A program made the translations under genes and the position numbers. Shown in pieces: positions 36,981-50,475 of a stretch of 64,000 nt of DNA; the first letter of the stretch is position 1; each line of letters starts with the position of its first letter. The DNA is from Sclerotinia nivalis (lineage: Eukaryota > Ascomycota > Leotiomycetes > Helotiales > Sclerotiniaceae): the NCBI GenBank assembly GCA_029531795.1, contig JAPEIS010000004.1:2852001-2916000 (forward strand), written 5' to 3'. The notes below the pieces were generated by a model. It saw only the letters and a program-made list of their open reading frames with translations. It searched no databases and was not told the DNA's origin.

Positions 36981-39900
36981 GGTATCGAAATGGAATTCGC
37001 AGGCGAAGGAAACGTGAAAGAAGAAATTATTGTTGTACAGTAATTAGATTCGTCCCATCATAAAGATTGGTCGAGGCGCAATCCACAAAACATTACGAGT
37101 GTGTGTGGTTGTTTTTATTTTTTGAGTGTCCAAATAATCTCCGATACAATGTACGTATGTACGTATGTATGTAGTAAGTACCCTTTTCGGAATTGGCTGG
37201 GTAGGGTATTCGACAAACCCTCGGGTTGATGGAGCTTTTCCCAAAGAAATGGTAACCGTTATTCGCTCGCCAATCACAGGTGTAATCCAATCACAGAGAT
37301 GTCCGGATAGTCCTTGACCGCACCACTGCCCCCGGGTTATACTCCAGACTATTTCGTTGATTAGTTGATGAATTGACTGTTGATCATTGATCGTTTAAAC
37401 GTTGACAATGATGTGATATGGCGTTGAATTCTATGAAATTGCTTTCAAGTCTCAAGCTGATGGAAAAGAAATGTAAAATTGCAGTAGACGTGGCGTTCGT
37501 GGTAATTCGTAACGTAAAGAATGGCCGGGATTAGAAGTATGTGAGATGATTGGTATCGGTGAGTGGTGAGTAAGAAAGGTAGAGCTCAGAGGGAGGGTTG
37601 GATGTTAAGGGTTAAGAACAGCAATCATGCCCCTGTCGCAATGAGGAAGAGGAAGATGGGGGTGTGATCACTTACTATTGAAGCTGCAACCTAAGAGAAG
37701 TATCGTACCTGGTAAAAAAAGTAAAAAGATTCTCGAAGGAAAAGCGAGGTACGACAGGTAAAAAAGACAGGGGATGATGTACTGGGTACTTTGGTAGGAA
37801 GATTGCGGGGAGGGTTAAAGCTAAAAAGCTGTTACTAGGTCCGCCAAGGTTTGTCGGCGCACTGCTGCACTCACTACCTACTAATAAGAGTCTGAGAGAC
37901 TGGGTGCAAATGGTCTTGTCAAAGGTTGTTAGAATAGGTAGTCATAATCATGTGCCAGTTCATTCATTTGTTTTGGTTTGTGTATCATAAATCCGTGCAG
38001 ATATTCATCAAATAGGGAAATATCAAGGATAAATTTCCTTGATGCGTTGCTTGATTCGACTCTGATGAACGCAAAAGATGAGAATAGGAGAAATAGGAGA
38101 TAATATGGCAATGGCCAGGCACTTAAAAGCTTAGGAAACAAGATGATCATGAGTCTGTCGAACTTTGTGGTGAAGATGCGTGAAATGCAGTATCTCACGG
38201 ACCCATTTACCATATTAGAGATCGTGGCTCCGAGCTATCAATTGAAATACTGGGGCTGAGAGAGAAGAAGAGAAGAAAAAAACAACTGGATCGCCCTCCT
38301 CGTTAAAGGATGTCGTTTGCAAGCGCTCATTGCGCTGTACCTACTTTAAACACCAGGAACCCTACAAAGATCTTGCAGTAAATATATCGTGACAAAAATT
38401 CAAGGCACTGAGCTTCTGCTCCACTTCTTCCCGTCCCCTTGTTTCTTGTGAAATTGGATTAGATTGTGGACACTGATCTGCTGTCAAAATGTTATGTTAC
38501 CAATCATAGCAGAAGTGAACCAACCGATGCAAAGGGGGTGAATTGGAAACCAGAATTAAAGGTAGTATAAAAGTTTCAAGGATATGTACAATGCTTTCCC
38601 GCATCATTTGTGAGTCCCGTAATTCTCTTTCATGAACGAGATTACAGAGTAGAATTTGGACTGTTGCCGATAACTAATCTTTACCTCGCTGCATCTTTGC
38701 ATTACACTGTAATGTTACTAGTCTCAGTTTTCCCCCTTCATCACGTATCAAACACCACAATTGAGACCCATTTAGCTTGAAAATTTACGTTCTAATAAAT
38801 GCTAGACGCTTTGTTGAATGACTTGTCCAAATCCTGTGAAGCCCCGGGGCTATTCCTCATCACCCACGGTGAGCCCTTCGAGCCCATAACTTTGGCTTTT
38901 TCTTGTTTCCTGGGGTTATTTCTGGACCCTAGACCCGAGTCCCTTGAAAAAAAAGTTACTTCGATGCATCACGATTCACGATTCACGATGCTTAAAAGTA
39001 CGAAGGTTAATCCTCGCGAGCTTCACAGTCTTGCCAAGCATGTCTAAAGTTAAGTTACATGTAAACCTTCATGGTGCTCACCAATGACATGAATGAATGA
39101 TTGGAGCGCCTGGGTTTTAGATTGCGGGATGGTGAGATTCTGAGACTGTGCAAACGGAAAGCGGCTTTCAAGTAGAAATCTGAAAAGCCTTTTATATTGC
39201 CCCCTAGTCGTATCTTCAACGGCCCCCTTCCGAAACATCTTAGTTTATCATCCCAATGCGCCAATGCCAGCCATCATGCTGACGAAAGCTCGGAAAGATC
39301 TATGAGATTAATATTGAATTTGCGATCTTAAATCATCGATGCTTCCGAGTAACTTTTCAAATTGCCGATGACTATCCAAATATCCATGCTTCCTCCAAAT
39401 CGTCAAGACTTCAACTCAGAAATCTTCAGCCCAAAATATTGACATTTTGAGAATTTGAAAAAGATACAAAATTTTCATTTCGAAATGATATTCGGACATT
39501 GTAGATCGTGATGTTGCAATAGAGTTATTCTCTGACTACATTGACCTACCATTAAATATACAGATAGCAATACATCTACTATCAATGATTGCGTAATGAT
39601 GCTTTGAATAAATAACTTTGCTTCCGTGAAATGTAACTTTTTATATCCAATCATTCAAATGTGTTGAAATTTTGGTTGGGATGGAAGGATATATAACCTT
39701 ACATGACAACATAATTCTTGTCTAAAACAGCTTCCCCGTAAAACGGAAAACACCACTCCACTTCTACCAGCATCACAGGCTTCGGGCACACCATAAACAC
39801 GTTTTTCTGAACATTGTGTTACCACTCATAATGGTCTGTGATTCTATAATAATATCTTCTGGGACAAACTTGAATTTGGTCAGGGTTGAGTAGCACAGGT

Positions 39901-41484
39901 ACGAATTAACTGCCGCGATTTACGTCTCGTTTCCCCTCGAGCCAGTCCTCGTACTAGAGTTTAGGAAGATGCTCAAGTGTCCGCTTCCAACTCATCGCTT
40001 CCGAGTCACCTCCGAAGATCCCACATGGTATGGGAAAGTATCTACCAATGTCATCCCAGTACACACGACGCTTGAAGTAGTAGCATCTCCGCAATGCAGC
40101 AGATATCCATTAAGTACTTTGGCTTGTCTATCAATGAAAGCTGAGGCGTAGAACTTGCATTTGTACACCGGCACGGATATAGCGCTGTTGTCAAAATTTT
40201 AATTTACCAATACTTCGTAAAGTATGTAACTTCCGGATAACGTGCATCGAATAACCTCGCATTGGCAATTTCCAGGGTCTATCATCTGAAGTATACTGGA
40301 TATGAATCGGGACAATATATCCTTATGCATATCACCTCTACTGTACTTGGCCGGCCAGAGAAACTCAATTCTACTTTGTGCTATTCATTCATCGACTGCC
40401 GTACCTATCTATCTCATATCACTTATCTCGTATTGAGACAAGGGTATGCGACTACGATTTTGAAGCTATCGGTAGAAGTATGTGAAGTACGCAGAGGTCG
40501 GCGGCATAACCAAAATCAGCTAACATAACTCCTTTGTATTGTCGCCATTGACATCAAATTCGCGCATTATTAAAATATCCGGATCAGGCAGAATGGAATA
40601 TAGGCTTTCCCCCGCTCATCACAGCTTTTACGATAGCTCATTCACGAGGATACACGCACACAGGATAGGGAAAAAGAGGACGCGCCATATACAATAATGC
40701 TAATGCCGAGTCACACGCCTAAGACTTTCAACTCTCACGTCAACATAAGGAAAAGGAACTCCCAGCATTTCTCTCACATCTTATACATGAGCACGACAGA
40801 TAACCGAATCCTTCTGTTTAGTTTAACATGAAGACGCCACTTATATGGTATGGATCCGGCATCCCGTATGATGGGACTCGTACTCATATAAATGCTTGGT
40901 ATAAAATCAGACCATGCCACGGTCGGTTCGGTCCGCCACCCTCCGCTTGGGTTTGCAGTCAGTCCACCAAGCCCGGTGGGAGAATTAATCATATCACAAG
41001 TACTTACCCCTCCTCGAAGTTTCTTTGAAAAGAGCGAAATAGGCATGTACGTGGGGTCCATGGTCTTGGGTACCGATACTTATCTTAGCGTTTGTCAATA
41101 ATTCATCAGTTGAGGGTGTATTCATTTATTCAATTAATGGTCTTGGACGATTCTCTTTGCTTTCAAGCTTTAGTTGGAAGCCAACATATTTTTCATATTA
41201 TGTACATACAAATTTGCATACACATATTACTTTGGATAATACCCCATATTTCCCCAGATTCATGCACCTCGTGTGGCTTCAAAATCGTACCATAGTCATT
41301 ATCAACCACGTCTCAAGAATGCAGTTGTTTGATAGCATAGGTGTACATCTAGCTGTCGGTTGCGAGCAAAGCATGAGGCCAAGACTGGCACTACTTGACC
41401 ATGTCAAGATTGCTTTGTCATGTAGAAATCCGGAAAGCTTCGGATTTCAGCATACGTCACCTTCCCCTACATCTTCATTCATAA

Positions 41485-41703
41485 GATGAGATCCGAATTT
41501 TTACCTGCAATAACCTCGAATTATATTGGTTTGCCAGGGAGGTCCTTGATCACACGTATAGTGTTCTTGTCTTTAAGATACTTCGTCAATTGGACACAAT
41601 CCCCAAGGATCTACAGAAACAAATTTATGAACAAACATATGCGCGTCCTGACGTAGACGAACGGCCTCGGGCCAAGGGAGAACTGCGGGGGTGGCGAAAA
41701 CTG
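41485..41703 (+). pseudogene. Possible gene relic (72 open codons, no start)
   Basis: A stop-free frame between TAA at 41482 and TAG at 41701 reads like soluble protein (LRQLDTIPKDLQKQIYEQTY, then DERPRAKGELRGW) and faintly recalls the LP..IRD.IY motif of fungal F-box-like proteins such as the pair at 59.5-61.7 kb. It has no ATG and no convincing flanking exons. Could equally be chance. Confidence 0.2.
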
Positions 41704-41960
41704 GAAATGAAGGCAGGCAGGTAGAAGATTATTCCCGCATTTCTTCAAGCTTTGAACTACTCCTTGGTTCTTCTCTGGTTACAATTCAATTGAATACATC
41801 TACATTGCCTCTAACATCTCTTTGCTCCTCGCAGAAACATGCCTCTTTCCAAGGCTGGTGCTTCTTCAATTCAAATCCAAGTGGATGCATAAATTTGGGC
41901 ATAATATCGTTGGGCAGCTGTCATACTCTGGGTTTAGTCCATAGTTATGTGGGCATTGCG

Positions 41961-41978
41961 AAAAAAAAAAAAAAAAAA
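41961..41978 (+). repeat. 18-base A tract
   Basis: Uninterrupted run of 18 A. It might be the tail of an old retroposed sequence, but I see no target-site duplication. Confidence 0.4.
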
Positions 41979-43821
41979 TGAAATGAATGGAGACAGAACA
42001 GCAGCAAACAGTTTTTCAATGCCCCTGGCAAAAGAAAATGATCTCGTCTTCAACCTGACCTAACCTTTGAGTCCCCCTGATGCATCGAATACCCAAAGTA
42101 TATCAAAGAGAAACTATATATTCGCTCTGCTCTTTGCTCTTTTTGCCATCAATGCTCTTCGTACCCATATTTCACCTCCGAATAAAACAATATGCTCATC
42201 TTGTATGTGCTTGATGGTTCTGTCAATTGGCCCGAACGGGTTCCTTCCCTCTTTTCCCACAAGGGCACTTTTCATTGGACACCCAGAGGCACCCGAGCTT
42301 GTTGAATTGTTGGTGTAATAGAAGATATACAGCACCTAACGACTGCTCTTCTTCTCGAAGGATTTTCACAGACAGTTCATCGCAAACACCGTCAATCACA
42401 AAATGGATGTGATGATGCAAGAGCGCCTTAAGAATCATTAGGTAGTGCTTCGCATGGATGTCCTTTATTTCATCAGTTAACAATGGCTAAAGCGCAGTAA
42501 GTGGCCGGGTGTAGAGATTGATCTGGTGGGGGAAGTGAGTTCGAACTTCATATGATGCGTGATTATTTAATACGGATTTTGCAAAGAGTCAACCATCGGA
42601 AAAACAAGAGGAATTTAAAATATTTCCTCACAGAACGCGTCAAAGAACGAGAAACATATGTTGATGCAGTGGCTATATGAATGACGAAGAAATCGCAATC
42701 ATTGCCCAAAAGAACTACACCAAACGTATTGAATGCAAAGTTTTCGGTCATCGATGGAGTTTTTATCAATCCCGAAAACTGGGGAAGACTATGGATCTAT
42801 TAGCGTTTTCACTAAATGCTGATGAGAAGTCACAAGGTCTAGGGAACCTGCAGAGCATTTGATGTTCAAATCGGAACACTGAGGAAATAGAGGCACTGGT
42901 GAATTAATCACCAGAATGAAAGCTTATATCCTCTACGCATAGGAAGGCTTGACATGGAGGAGGAATGTGAAGAAGGGTGGAGATATCATGATAAAAGAGT
43001 TAAAAGTAGAGGAACTAGAAAGGGCTTTTGATGCCATAAATATTACAAATATTCCAAGACCTCAGCTCAGCTAAGAAAAGCTTCACGATGAATGAAAAGA
43101 CAGGTGTAATAAGAAAATGAAGGATTGTCCATATGGTATTGAGAAGGGGTGGACTAGGCGACAGGATATTCAAATATCAGAGAGCTCACAAAAATTTCAT
43201 GAGATGACCATTTTGGCAATTTTCGAACCATTCAGAATCCGGCTTTTTTTTTGGGCGAAAAATAAGCTGTAGAATCTATTTCTATTCTGAAATTTTGATA
43301 TAATGGATGTGTGTTTCGTGTGATGCGAAGATGAGATAGCGACGGTGCTGTTGTGTAATAAGAATGATACTTGGAAATTAATGGAAACTTTCTAAAGCAT
43401 AATGATAAAGCACATCCGACCATTGTCAAAATAGACTTCAGTAACCACGGAGCACAAGGAGAGAAACGAGTGACATACAGGTCATCCAAGGATATATAAT
43501 AAGATTTCAACTTCCATATTGTTGCATTCATTAAATTTGGCACTCGATAAAACAAAAGACAATGGGAACCTCAATCCGCAGTCTAAACATGATCCCAATT
43601 CTTTACACCTTGAAAGGCACAAAGCCATGGCCTAACCAATCGAACCATTCTCGTTCCAGTCTCATCTACAACGTCCTGTTCATTCTTTGAAGTATGGGCC
43701 CGCTGTATACCGTCCACTAACGCCCAAAAATAGAGAGACCACCACATCATGCACTGACATCACCACAAGCGCATTTACGAGCCCAAAATAGTCACAGCCA
43801 ATTCCACTGTCCGCGGAGAAA

Positions 43822-45837
43822 TCAATACAATCCTCTCCCACTCGCCAGCCTCACAAAACTATATGGAACGTTCTGTCCCACCAATAACCTTAAAGTCTCC
43901 ACCGTTGTGAAGGCACTCGTATCAGCAACTCCATAAGCCGTCCATCCACATCCTTCTGCGACACCTATCGGATCTCCTTTTCTTGGTCCATTAGCAAGGT
44001 CAACGAAGACCTTTCCTTGCCCTCGAGAGTCTCTTCCATTACTGAAATATCTTAGAAGAGGTTGTACTAAATGAGTCTTCTCCGGTGGTAGTGCTGAGAT
44101 TATCGCGAATGGAGTGTCGGATTTGGTAACACTCTCCACAGAAGTGAAGGGCTCGACACCCGCCGCCAATGGTCCATGTGCCTTGAATCCAACCGTATAG
44201 ATCTTTCCAATATTAAGACTTCTCAGTGCAAATATAACCGACGCGGCATCTTCTCCGTTACTCGACAAGATAATAGCAGCTCGATCTTTATATGCTGAAG
44301 GGGCAAAATCGCGTGTAAGCGTTGCACGAATTCCCTTCCACGTTGCATTATCCCCGATAAGAGTTGATGATTGTCCTTCGCCTCGGACGACAATAGTATC
44401 GACAGCGCCAATGGTACGCGCTGCATCCGATAGCATAGGTATGTATGGTTGTGAAGATGAAAGAGGTGGATTGATGTATGCGCCACCAAAGTTAGGTTGT
44501 AAACAAAAAGCTTCGACGGAACCTTTGACACCTCTGTCCACAGATGCGAAATTGTGTGGTAAACCTAGCTCGTTGAAACACTTTTCGAAAAAGGTTGCTT
44601 GCGGAGTGGAGCGAAAGGTACCGATAGCGTAGATGTTTTTCTTTGGGAGTTGACCCATGGTTGCTAGAGCGCCGTTGATTTCTGCTGCACTCAATTGACC
44701 GGGTGCAGCGACGATAGGGAGAAGAGGATGTGTGATGGGCGAGAAGACGGTATTGAGAGCTCGAGATAATTGTCCGAGTTGTCCCATGTTGACAGCAGAT
44801 AACGGAGGACCATCGGGGTTGTTCGCTTTAATCTGAGAACGAAAGTATTCCAGTTCGTAATTCTCCGACATTGTATTGATAATCGTAATCATCTTGACAA
44901 TATCTCCATATTTTCGGCTCTCTTGAAAGATGTTTTGAGCCTGAAGTGATGGCCATTTGAATGTTCCGGAGAAATCATGAAATGCCGAAATGATCCTACT
45001 GTTTCCTCTTTGCTCAAACAATCTTCTCCTAATATCCTCTGGTAACCAAACCTCAACATCAACGTATTCGCATCCCCACTGTATAGCCCGGTAAAGGTAC
45101 TCGTAATAAAGTTCTGGATTGTCCATAGGAAATCGACCATTTTCTTTCGTACATCTTGTCGTGAATATTATCGGTAATTCTGTACGCTGTCTCAGCAGCA
45201 TAACTTGCTCCCCAACATAACTCAAACTTGGTACAGAATTGAAAGTTCCATCAGTTAACCCTTCCTTTAGTAAATCGACACGAATTTCTACTGCATCTGA
45301 TCCAACAGAAAGAATATCCAAATTAGACAATGCCGTCCGAACATCTGGAAATGTAGTCGATATGAAATAAGTCCTTGGCTTCGTAATAAGTGCTTCGTGA
45401 TGACTTATTTGACCCAAAATGAATGAGATAAATCGTGAAAGATCTCTTCGAAAAAATGGTGTCTCAGTGTAAAGAAATTCATAATCTGTTGAAGCCGATA
45501 AATTCAGATCAGGTGGCATCCCCAAAGCTACACAATGCGCATTGATAGCAACAATCAACGACCGATTCCGGGAATCAATATCAACCTTTGCATCGCCTGC
45601 TGCTATTCCTATAACAGTTCCATGATCCTCATTTCTAACCGACGAAAAGTTGGTGGCCATTCGATGTGGTTTTCCAAGTACATCTGCAAAAACAGGAACA
45701 ATTCTATCTTGACCTTGCCCAAAAACAATGACAACTATCCTCTCGTCTCCCGTACCAGCTTTCGTTCCCTTGATAACTCCATTTGTGCTCCTCGGCCGTG
45801 TAGGCGTCGGAGCTGATTGTTGTTGTTTGGTTGCCAT
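43822..45837 (-). CDS. Quinate repressor-like protein: type I dehydroquinase + shikimate dehydrogenase-like domains
   Basis: Single exon, 671 aa. Residues ~1-150 are unassigned apart from [18 protein letters not shown], which resembles the region before the dehydroquinase domain in QutR/Qa-1S. Residues ~154-385 form a type I 3-dehydroquinase domain: [20 protein letters not shown] (E184, R186), FTTRC (R228), SAFHDFSG (H287), GDIVKM (K315), SRA (R359) and APGQ (Q381); the classic catalytic set is present. Residues ~400-671 match a shikimate dehydrogenase fold, but the usual NVT.P.K lysine is replaced (YINPPLSS) and the GDNTDW aspartate is lost (GDNATW). Known: fungal quinate repressors derive from the C-terminal half of AROM. 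This one lacks the shikimate-kinase part and no quinate genes are adjacent. Regulator or enzyme is unresolved. Confidence 0.8.
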   Translation of the reverse strand: MATKQQQSAPTPTRPRSTNGVIKGTKAGTGDERIVVIVFGQGQDRIVPVFADVLGKPHRMATNFSSVRNEDHGTVIGIAAGDAKVDIDSRNRSLIVAINAHCVALGMPPDLNLSASTDYEFLYTETPFFRRDLSRFISFILGQISHHEALITKPRTYFISTTFPDVRTALSNLDILSVGSDAVEIRVDLLKEGLTDGTFNSVPSLSYVGEQVMLLRQRTELPIIFTTRCTKENGRFPMDNPELYYEYLYRAIQWGCEYVDVEVWLPEDIRRRLFEQRGNSRIISAFHDFSGTFKWPSLQAQNIFQESRKYGDIVKMITIINTMSENYELEYFRSQIKANNPDGPPLSAVNMGQLGQLSRALNTVFSPITHPLLPIVAAPGQLSAAEINGALATMGQLPKKNIYAIGTFRSTPQATFFEKCFNELGLPHNFASVDRGVKGSVEAFCLQPNFGGAYINPPLSSSQPYIPMLSDAARTIGAVDTIVVRGEGQSSTLIGDNATWKGIRATLTRDFAPSAYKDRAAIILSSNGEDAASVIFALRSLNIGKIYTVGFKAHGPLAAGVEPFTSVESVTKSDTPFAIISALPPEKTHLVQPLLRYFSNGRDSRGQGKVFVDLANGPRKGDPIGVAEGCGWTAYGVADTSAFTTVETLRLLVGQNVPYSFVRLASGRGLY

Positions 45838-47394
45838 AGATTCGCCGGTATTCGTAATTGACAGATTGGAGAAATATTTAGGAAGTTCCTGTTGTCCTTG
45901 AGAGAATGTCGGACAAAAGCTTTCTATTCCAATAATTTTTACCAGATGTTGAAGTTATGGACGATGAGAATGTACCTAAATGTACAGACTCAAAGTGATT
46001 TTAACCGTACGATATTAATGATGATGTACTATCGATGCGCAGCGTGAGTGATAGCTAGCTTCGAATATTAAGTTTGGGATCGACGGGTGAAAGTTGAAAG
46101 AGTTATAAATATCTTGCTTGCGATATTAATATGTACCTTGTCAGGTATGTATAGTCCAGTAGTCTCAACGTCAGGATAAAATTGATCTCAAACTCAGTTT
46201 CTCTGTACTACATGGCAGCCCGTGATCTTGAAATAATGGTGCGAGAGTGATAGTGATACGGATAGACATCCGCGGTAGAAGGAGAAAGTTAAAACTCTAT
46301 ATGACACTTTTGAGACGAGATTGTAATGTTGCAGGTAAAATTGTTGTCGGAGATCTCTATGCACTGCACTGTTTCGCAATATAATATTGAATAAGGTGAT
46401 ATGATTGCGATTGAAAAGTTTGGTGGTTTGCTAAAATCTCTTCCGTTGTAGTGTGTGTCGCCGGTGGGAGTGTCGAGATTTCGCCAAAGAGTTTCGATTA
46501 AAGTTTGGAGGGGTTAGAAAGAGGGCTGACTGAAGTGATGAACCATTAAAAGAAGTTCATGCATACAACGCAGAATGGCGGGAGGACTTATAACTTTGAT
46601 AGATATGATTTGGGAGGCGGGTGTTTTCGTTTGTTTGCTGTGATGTTAATAACCTTCTCTATCCATCTCTTTAACTTTTGGTCGGTTTCCCCCCTTATGT
46701 TTGTTGCATTTGTTTTTCCTTTAGTTCAGCGACTTAATGCTCAAGCAAGCCAATCCCAATGCCACAACCTAGGTCAATGTGGAAAAGGGGTTTGCTTTGG
46801 ATCGAATAGCAACTATTATGGAAAAATAGGAAAGATAAGAAATGTGCTCTCGGTGAAGATTGTTCCATCGACGAAGCAGCTCTGTTTGAAAAAACCCTTG
46901 CGACTCTGCATATAAGATTGATGGCGATATGTTTAGATGTGATGTTAAACTGGGGGGAGTCCTTAGGGGATTGCGAAAAGATGGGGAATTTGGAGAAGTG
47001 GAGGTGAGAATGGTCGGTAATCAGGGGGTCATAATCTTCCGCCAATGATCAACAAGATAAAAGAGGAAATAGATGGATATAAAGATTCTTATTTATAGTA
47101 TGACAAGATTCAAGACATTATTCCCCGATTATTCTCCAATATATTGTCCTCATAAGGATACATTGATCAAAGGTATCATTGTGGGGTGTGCATTGGTTGG
47201 ACCACCTATATATTAGATATGTACCTTCCAAGTTTGTATGGGTATAGAGTAAGATGCTGTGTACGGAGTATGGGTCTCATGTTCTGCTTGGCTGGTGCTT
47301 AATTACCCATCTTATCTAGGTGGTTAGGTAGGTAGGTAAAGATGTAGGAATAATATTTCTACTCAACACCTCACCCAGTCCTGGTGGTCCTTGA

Positions 47395-47430
47395 AGGGAA
47401 AGGGAAAGGGAAAGGGAAAGGGAAAGGGAA
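47395..47430 (+). repeat. (AGGGAA)6 microsatellite
   Basis: Six perfect hexamers. The unit resembles the GAGGGAA minisatellite at 25.4 kb but is one base shorter. Confidence 0.9.
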
Positions 47431-48532
47431 AGAAAACAAAAAGAGGAACCCATTGGACTGGCTCCTATGGCTCTAGAATGATTTTTAATATGCAGATATG
47501 CGGCGTAAAGTTGTAAAACTTAGATTCCACGTTTCGGTGGTACGTTACACCTATGTTAATGTGAATTTATCCATATAATTTTGCCTGAATACCTAGCTAG
47601 TAAACTTTCATACAAATTTTCAAATTAGTTTCTTCATCATTCCCTGGAGTTATATCAAATTCTTCATAATGAATGGATTTGTTTGGTGGATATTGGTACA
47701 GAAGTCTCAAATAATGGAATGTGTGCTGTCGGTGATAAATTTATTAGGTGGTTGGTGCACCCTGAACGGCCCTTCCGATCACTGAAGTTTTGGAAGTTTG
47801 GATGGAAGCAAGGATGGAAGCAAGTCGACTTTATTCAATTCACCACCAGGCGGTGTAGCCAATGAAACGGAGAAATATATTTCGATTTTGTCTCTTTGGC
47901 TTTTCATCAATTCCAAACATCGAGACTACGTACCCTTTCGGTGCGGACTGAATATCTCCAATCATTCTCTTTTCAATCTTTTTTCAATCGCGAGATTATG
48001 CTACTTGAACAGTGGAAACACCACTTACTGCCTTCGTACAGTACTTCCATCTTGATTCACACTTTATTTTATATTGTAGTGTCGAGAAGCATGGGGATGG
48101 AAAGTTTCTCCTAAGAGCTTCCTTATCTGGATGAAAGTGCATGAGGGAAGGTTGTGAAGGAAAGTCGTATGCTCTTTGGATTGTGTGAGATGTATGCCGC
48201 ATGTATGTATGTATGTATGGTATGGTATGGTATGGTATTCCGAGCGCCGAAATTAATCATGATGAGAAGAATGGGCGACTGTGTAAAAGCTAACATCTCA
48301 CAAGTGTGAGAGACTTCATTATCAAGTATCCATAAATGCTAGAATTCTTGCCAAATATTGTTATTGTTCATTTTCCAACCTTGTCCAAGAGCGCTCCCGC
48401 ATCACAGATATGGGATTCTAGTCAGACCCAGATAGATTTCCATGAATTCACAATTCTTAAACCTTTTTTTCCTACTGGAAAGACATGTACCGGTGTTCCA
48501 AAGTATAACAACGTTTGAGAGGTAAAATCGAA

Positions 48533-48588
48533 GATTGTAGATTGAAGATTGTAGATTGAAGATTGTAGATTGAAGATTGTAGATTGAA
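48533..48588 (+). repeat. Four perfect 14-bp tandem repeats
   Basis: Unit GATTGTAGATTGAA, itself an imperfect doubling of GATTGTA/GATTGAA. Non-coding. Confidence 0.9.
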
Positions 48589-50475
48589 GATCGATGATTC
48601 GAAACGAGATTGTCGATGGTATGTACCTTAACTTATCTACAACCAAATAACTCATTCTTCAATACCGGTAGTGGGTAGCGGTATATATATGTTCGTGTGC
48701 GTGTGTCTGTCTGTTCCTAGATGAAAAGTTCCCTCCTCCACAATCACAATCACACACCACCCCCACGGTTTACTACTTAACCTTACCGCCTATCACCTAT
48801 CACCGCACAAACGCAACGGGTTCATGAAAACATAAACATGTATTTTCTCTAAGCTAGAAGTGAAGTCGGGATGACTCGTGTATAGCCGACCCGGCCGCTC
48901 CGTAAGAAATTTAGAATGAATGCCCATTGCTTCTCCCATTCTGATTTCCACGCTAGAATGTACTAGGTATTGTATATTGTACCTGCTTTGCCTTTGGGGC
49001 TAGTACTTGATTCGTACGATACTCAAGTCACATTCCAAGTTCTAATAAATTATTGATGTTGATGTTGATGTTGATGGGATTTTAATTATCGTATTCCCTT
49101 CGCCCCCTTCGTCCCCTTCATTCAATAGATTCAAGTGATTCCGAAGAAACCGAGAAACTCAAACATTCGTCTCACGCCTGGTCAATCATCATCATTTTTC
49201 CAAGGCCGTACTCCGTATTACCGGTACCCATCAAAACTCAAACGCCACACCCGCAATGCAGAACGCCTCCCAGAATTTCTCTGGTACCCATATCCTCCCA
49301 CCTCCCCAAATCCCCAAGCCCCCCAACCACAACACGTTTCTGCACTCCAATTTCTCCAGCCATGGAGTCCCCGATGCCCCATATCAAAGAAGTGAAACTA
49401 TTTGAATTAATTCCTTTGAAATGGGTCATTCAAATTACTTGACTTGGACACGTCGACAGAACTTTTCACTATCAGGTAGTTGAGTACCCAGAAATTAAAG
49501 TAATATCACCGAAGCCACCGAGAGTAGGACCGTTTAGATCTCCATATCCACCATATAGTACAAACTATACAGTATATACTCGGGTGCTGTGGGTGTCGGT
49601 TTTTGTTGGAACTTGAACTTAATGATTGATGATTGGCTCTTCCCCTGAAATATGCGGATCTTTCAGGGTCTTTCCCATGTCTGGAACGGACCCACCTCGA
49701 TGGTAGATGTCCGGGCCGTGGAGTAAAAAAGAAAAAAGAAATAGGGATAGGTAATGACTAACGTCATACCATAGCATTGGCATGGCCAATGCCCATTTCC
49801 CAATACTAGTTTACAAGTTTATTATCATTATTATTATTGTTATTTGGAGAATTGGCCTGGATTTCTATATATGGATATCATGGAAGTTGAACAACTGACT
49901 ACTTGCCGGTGGATCACCTTCAGGCTTCTATGGATCTTTGGGGACTCCAGGAACTCCACATGGAGTCTTGTTTTTCATTTCTTCAGAATCCTTGTTCACG
50001 CTGGTCTATCCTTGGTCATGAATTCCTTGAAAGTTGAGACCCTTTAGACCTCGGGCTATCATAGACTACCATAGACTTGTACGGAGTAAGTGAAAAATCA
50101 CTGAACAATCACTATCCCTATGGAAGATTCATGAAGATTCAGCGAATCATCATCCATCAAATTGTGTTAATTGGGTCAGGGTCAGATCTTTCTTTTCAAA
50201 TCTACCTAGTCATTGTCATCACTTGACACGACCTAAGAAGGCCAAGCAGCGAGTTGATACCCCTTCAGATCTAGCCTCCTAGTCAGGGCAAACGTCAGAT
50301 CAAAATATATAATTCAATCTTCGCCTCCTCATTCATTTCCATTCCCATTTCCATTTTCATTTCCATCCTATCCGTTTTTCTTCTCCTCTTTTCCTTATAT
50401 CCTTTGCTTCCGAACCATACTGTCTAGCAAAGTTGATCTCATCTTCCATTCGTCTATCAACTATCATCTATCATC

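Larger units (their letters stand above)
36981..43821. other. Gene-free 6.8 kb region
   Basis: The longest stretch without a supported gene. It holds the transcription-factor promoter, GTATGTAC simple repeats near 37151-37175, a coding-like but ATG-less open stretch at 41485-41703, and an 18-base A run at 41961-41978. Open frames elsewhere are short and unrelated to any family I know. It may contain decayed genes or element remains. Confidence 0.55.
45838..50475. other. Gene-free 4.6 kb region
   Basis: No supported gene. It contains (AGGGAA)6 at 47395-47430, ATGT then TATGG simple repeats at 48201-48238, four 14-bp repeats at 48533-48588, GATGTT repeats near 49055-49076, and TACGGAGT words at 47262, 49210 (as ACTCCGTA) and 50080. 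The last 200 bp are rich in C and T (TTCCATT repeats) and form the promoter and leader of the sugar transporter. A 118-codon frame at 46559-46915 has no recognisable motif. Confidence 0.55.

Noticed and set aside
42550..42860. Coding-like stretch (KNKRNLKYFLTERVKERETYV)
   Set aside because: Interrupted by stops on both sides, frame changes within 150 bp, no family recognised; too weak to list as a pseudogene.
46559..46915. 118-codon frame with a hydrophobic segment
   Set aside because: No known motif, no intron or promoter support, and unordered Cys residues. Chance frame in AT-rich DNA is more likely.
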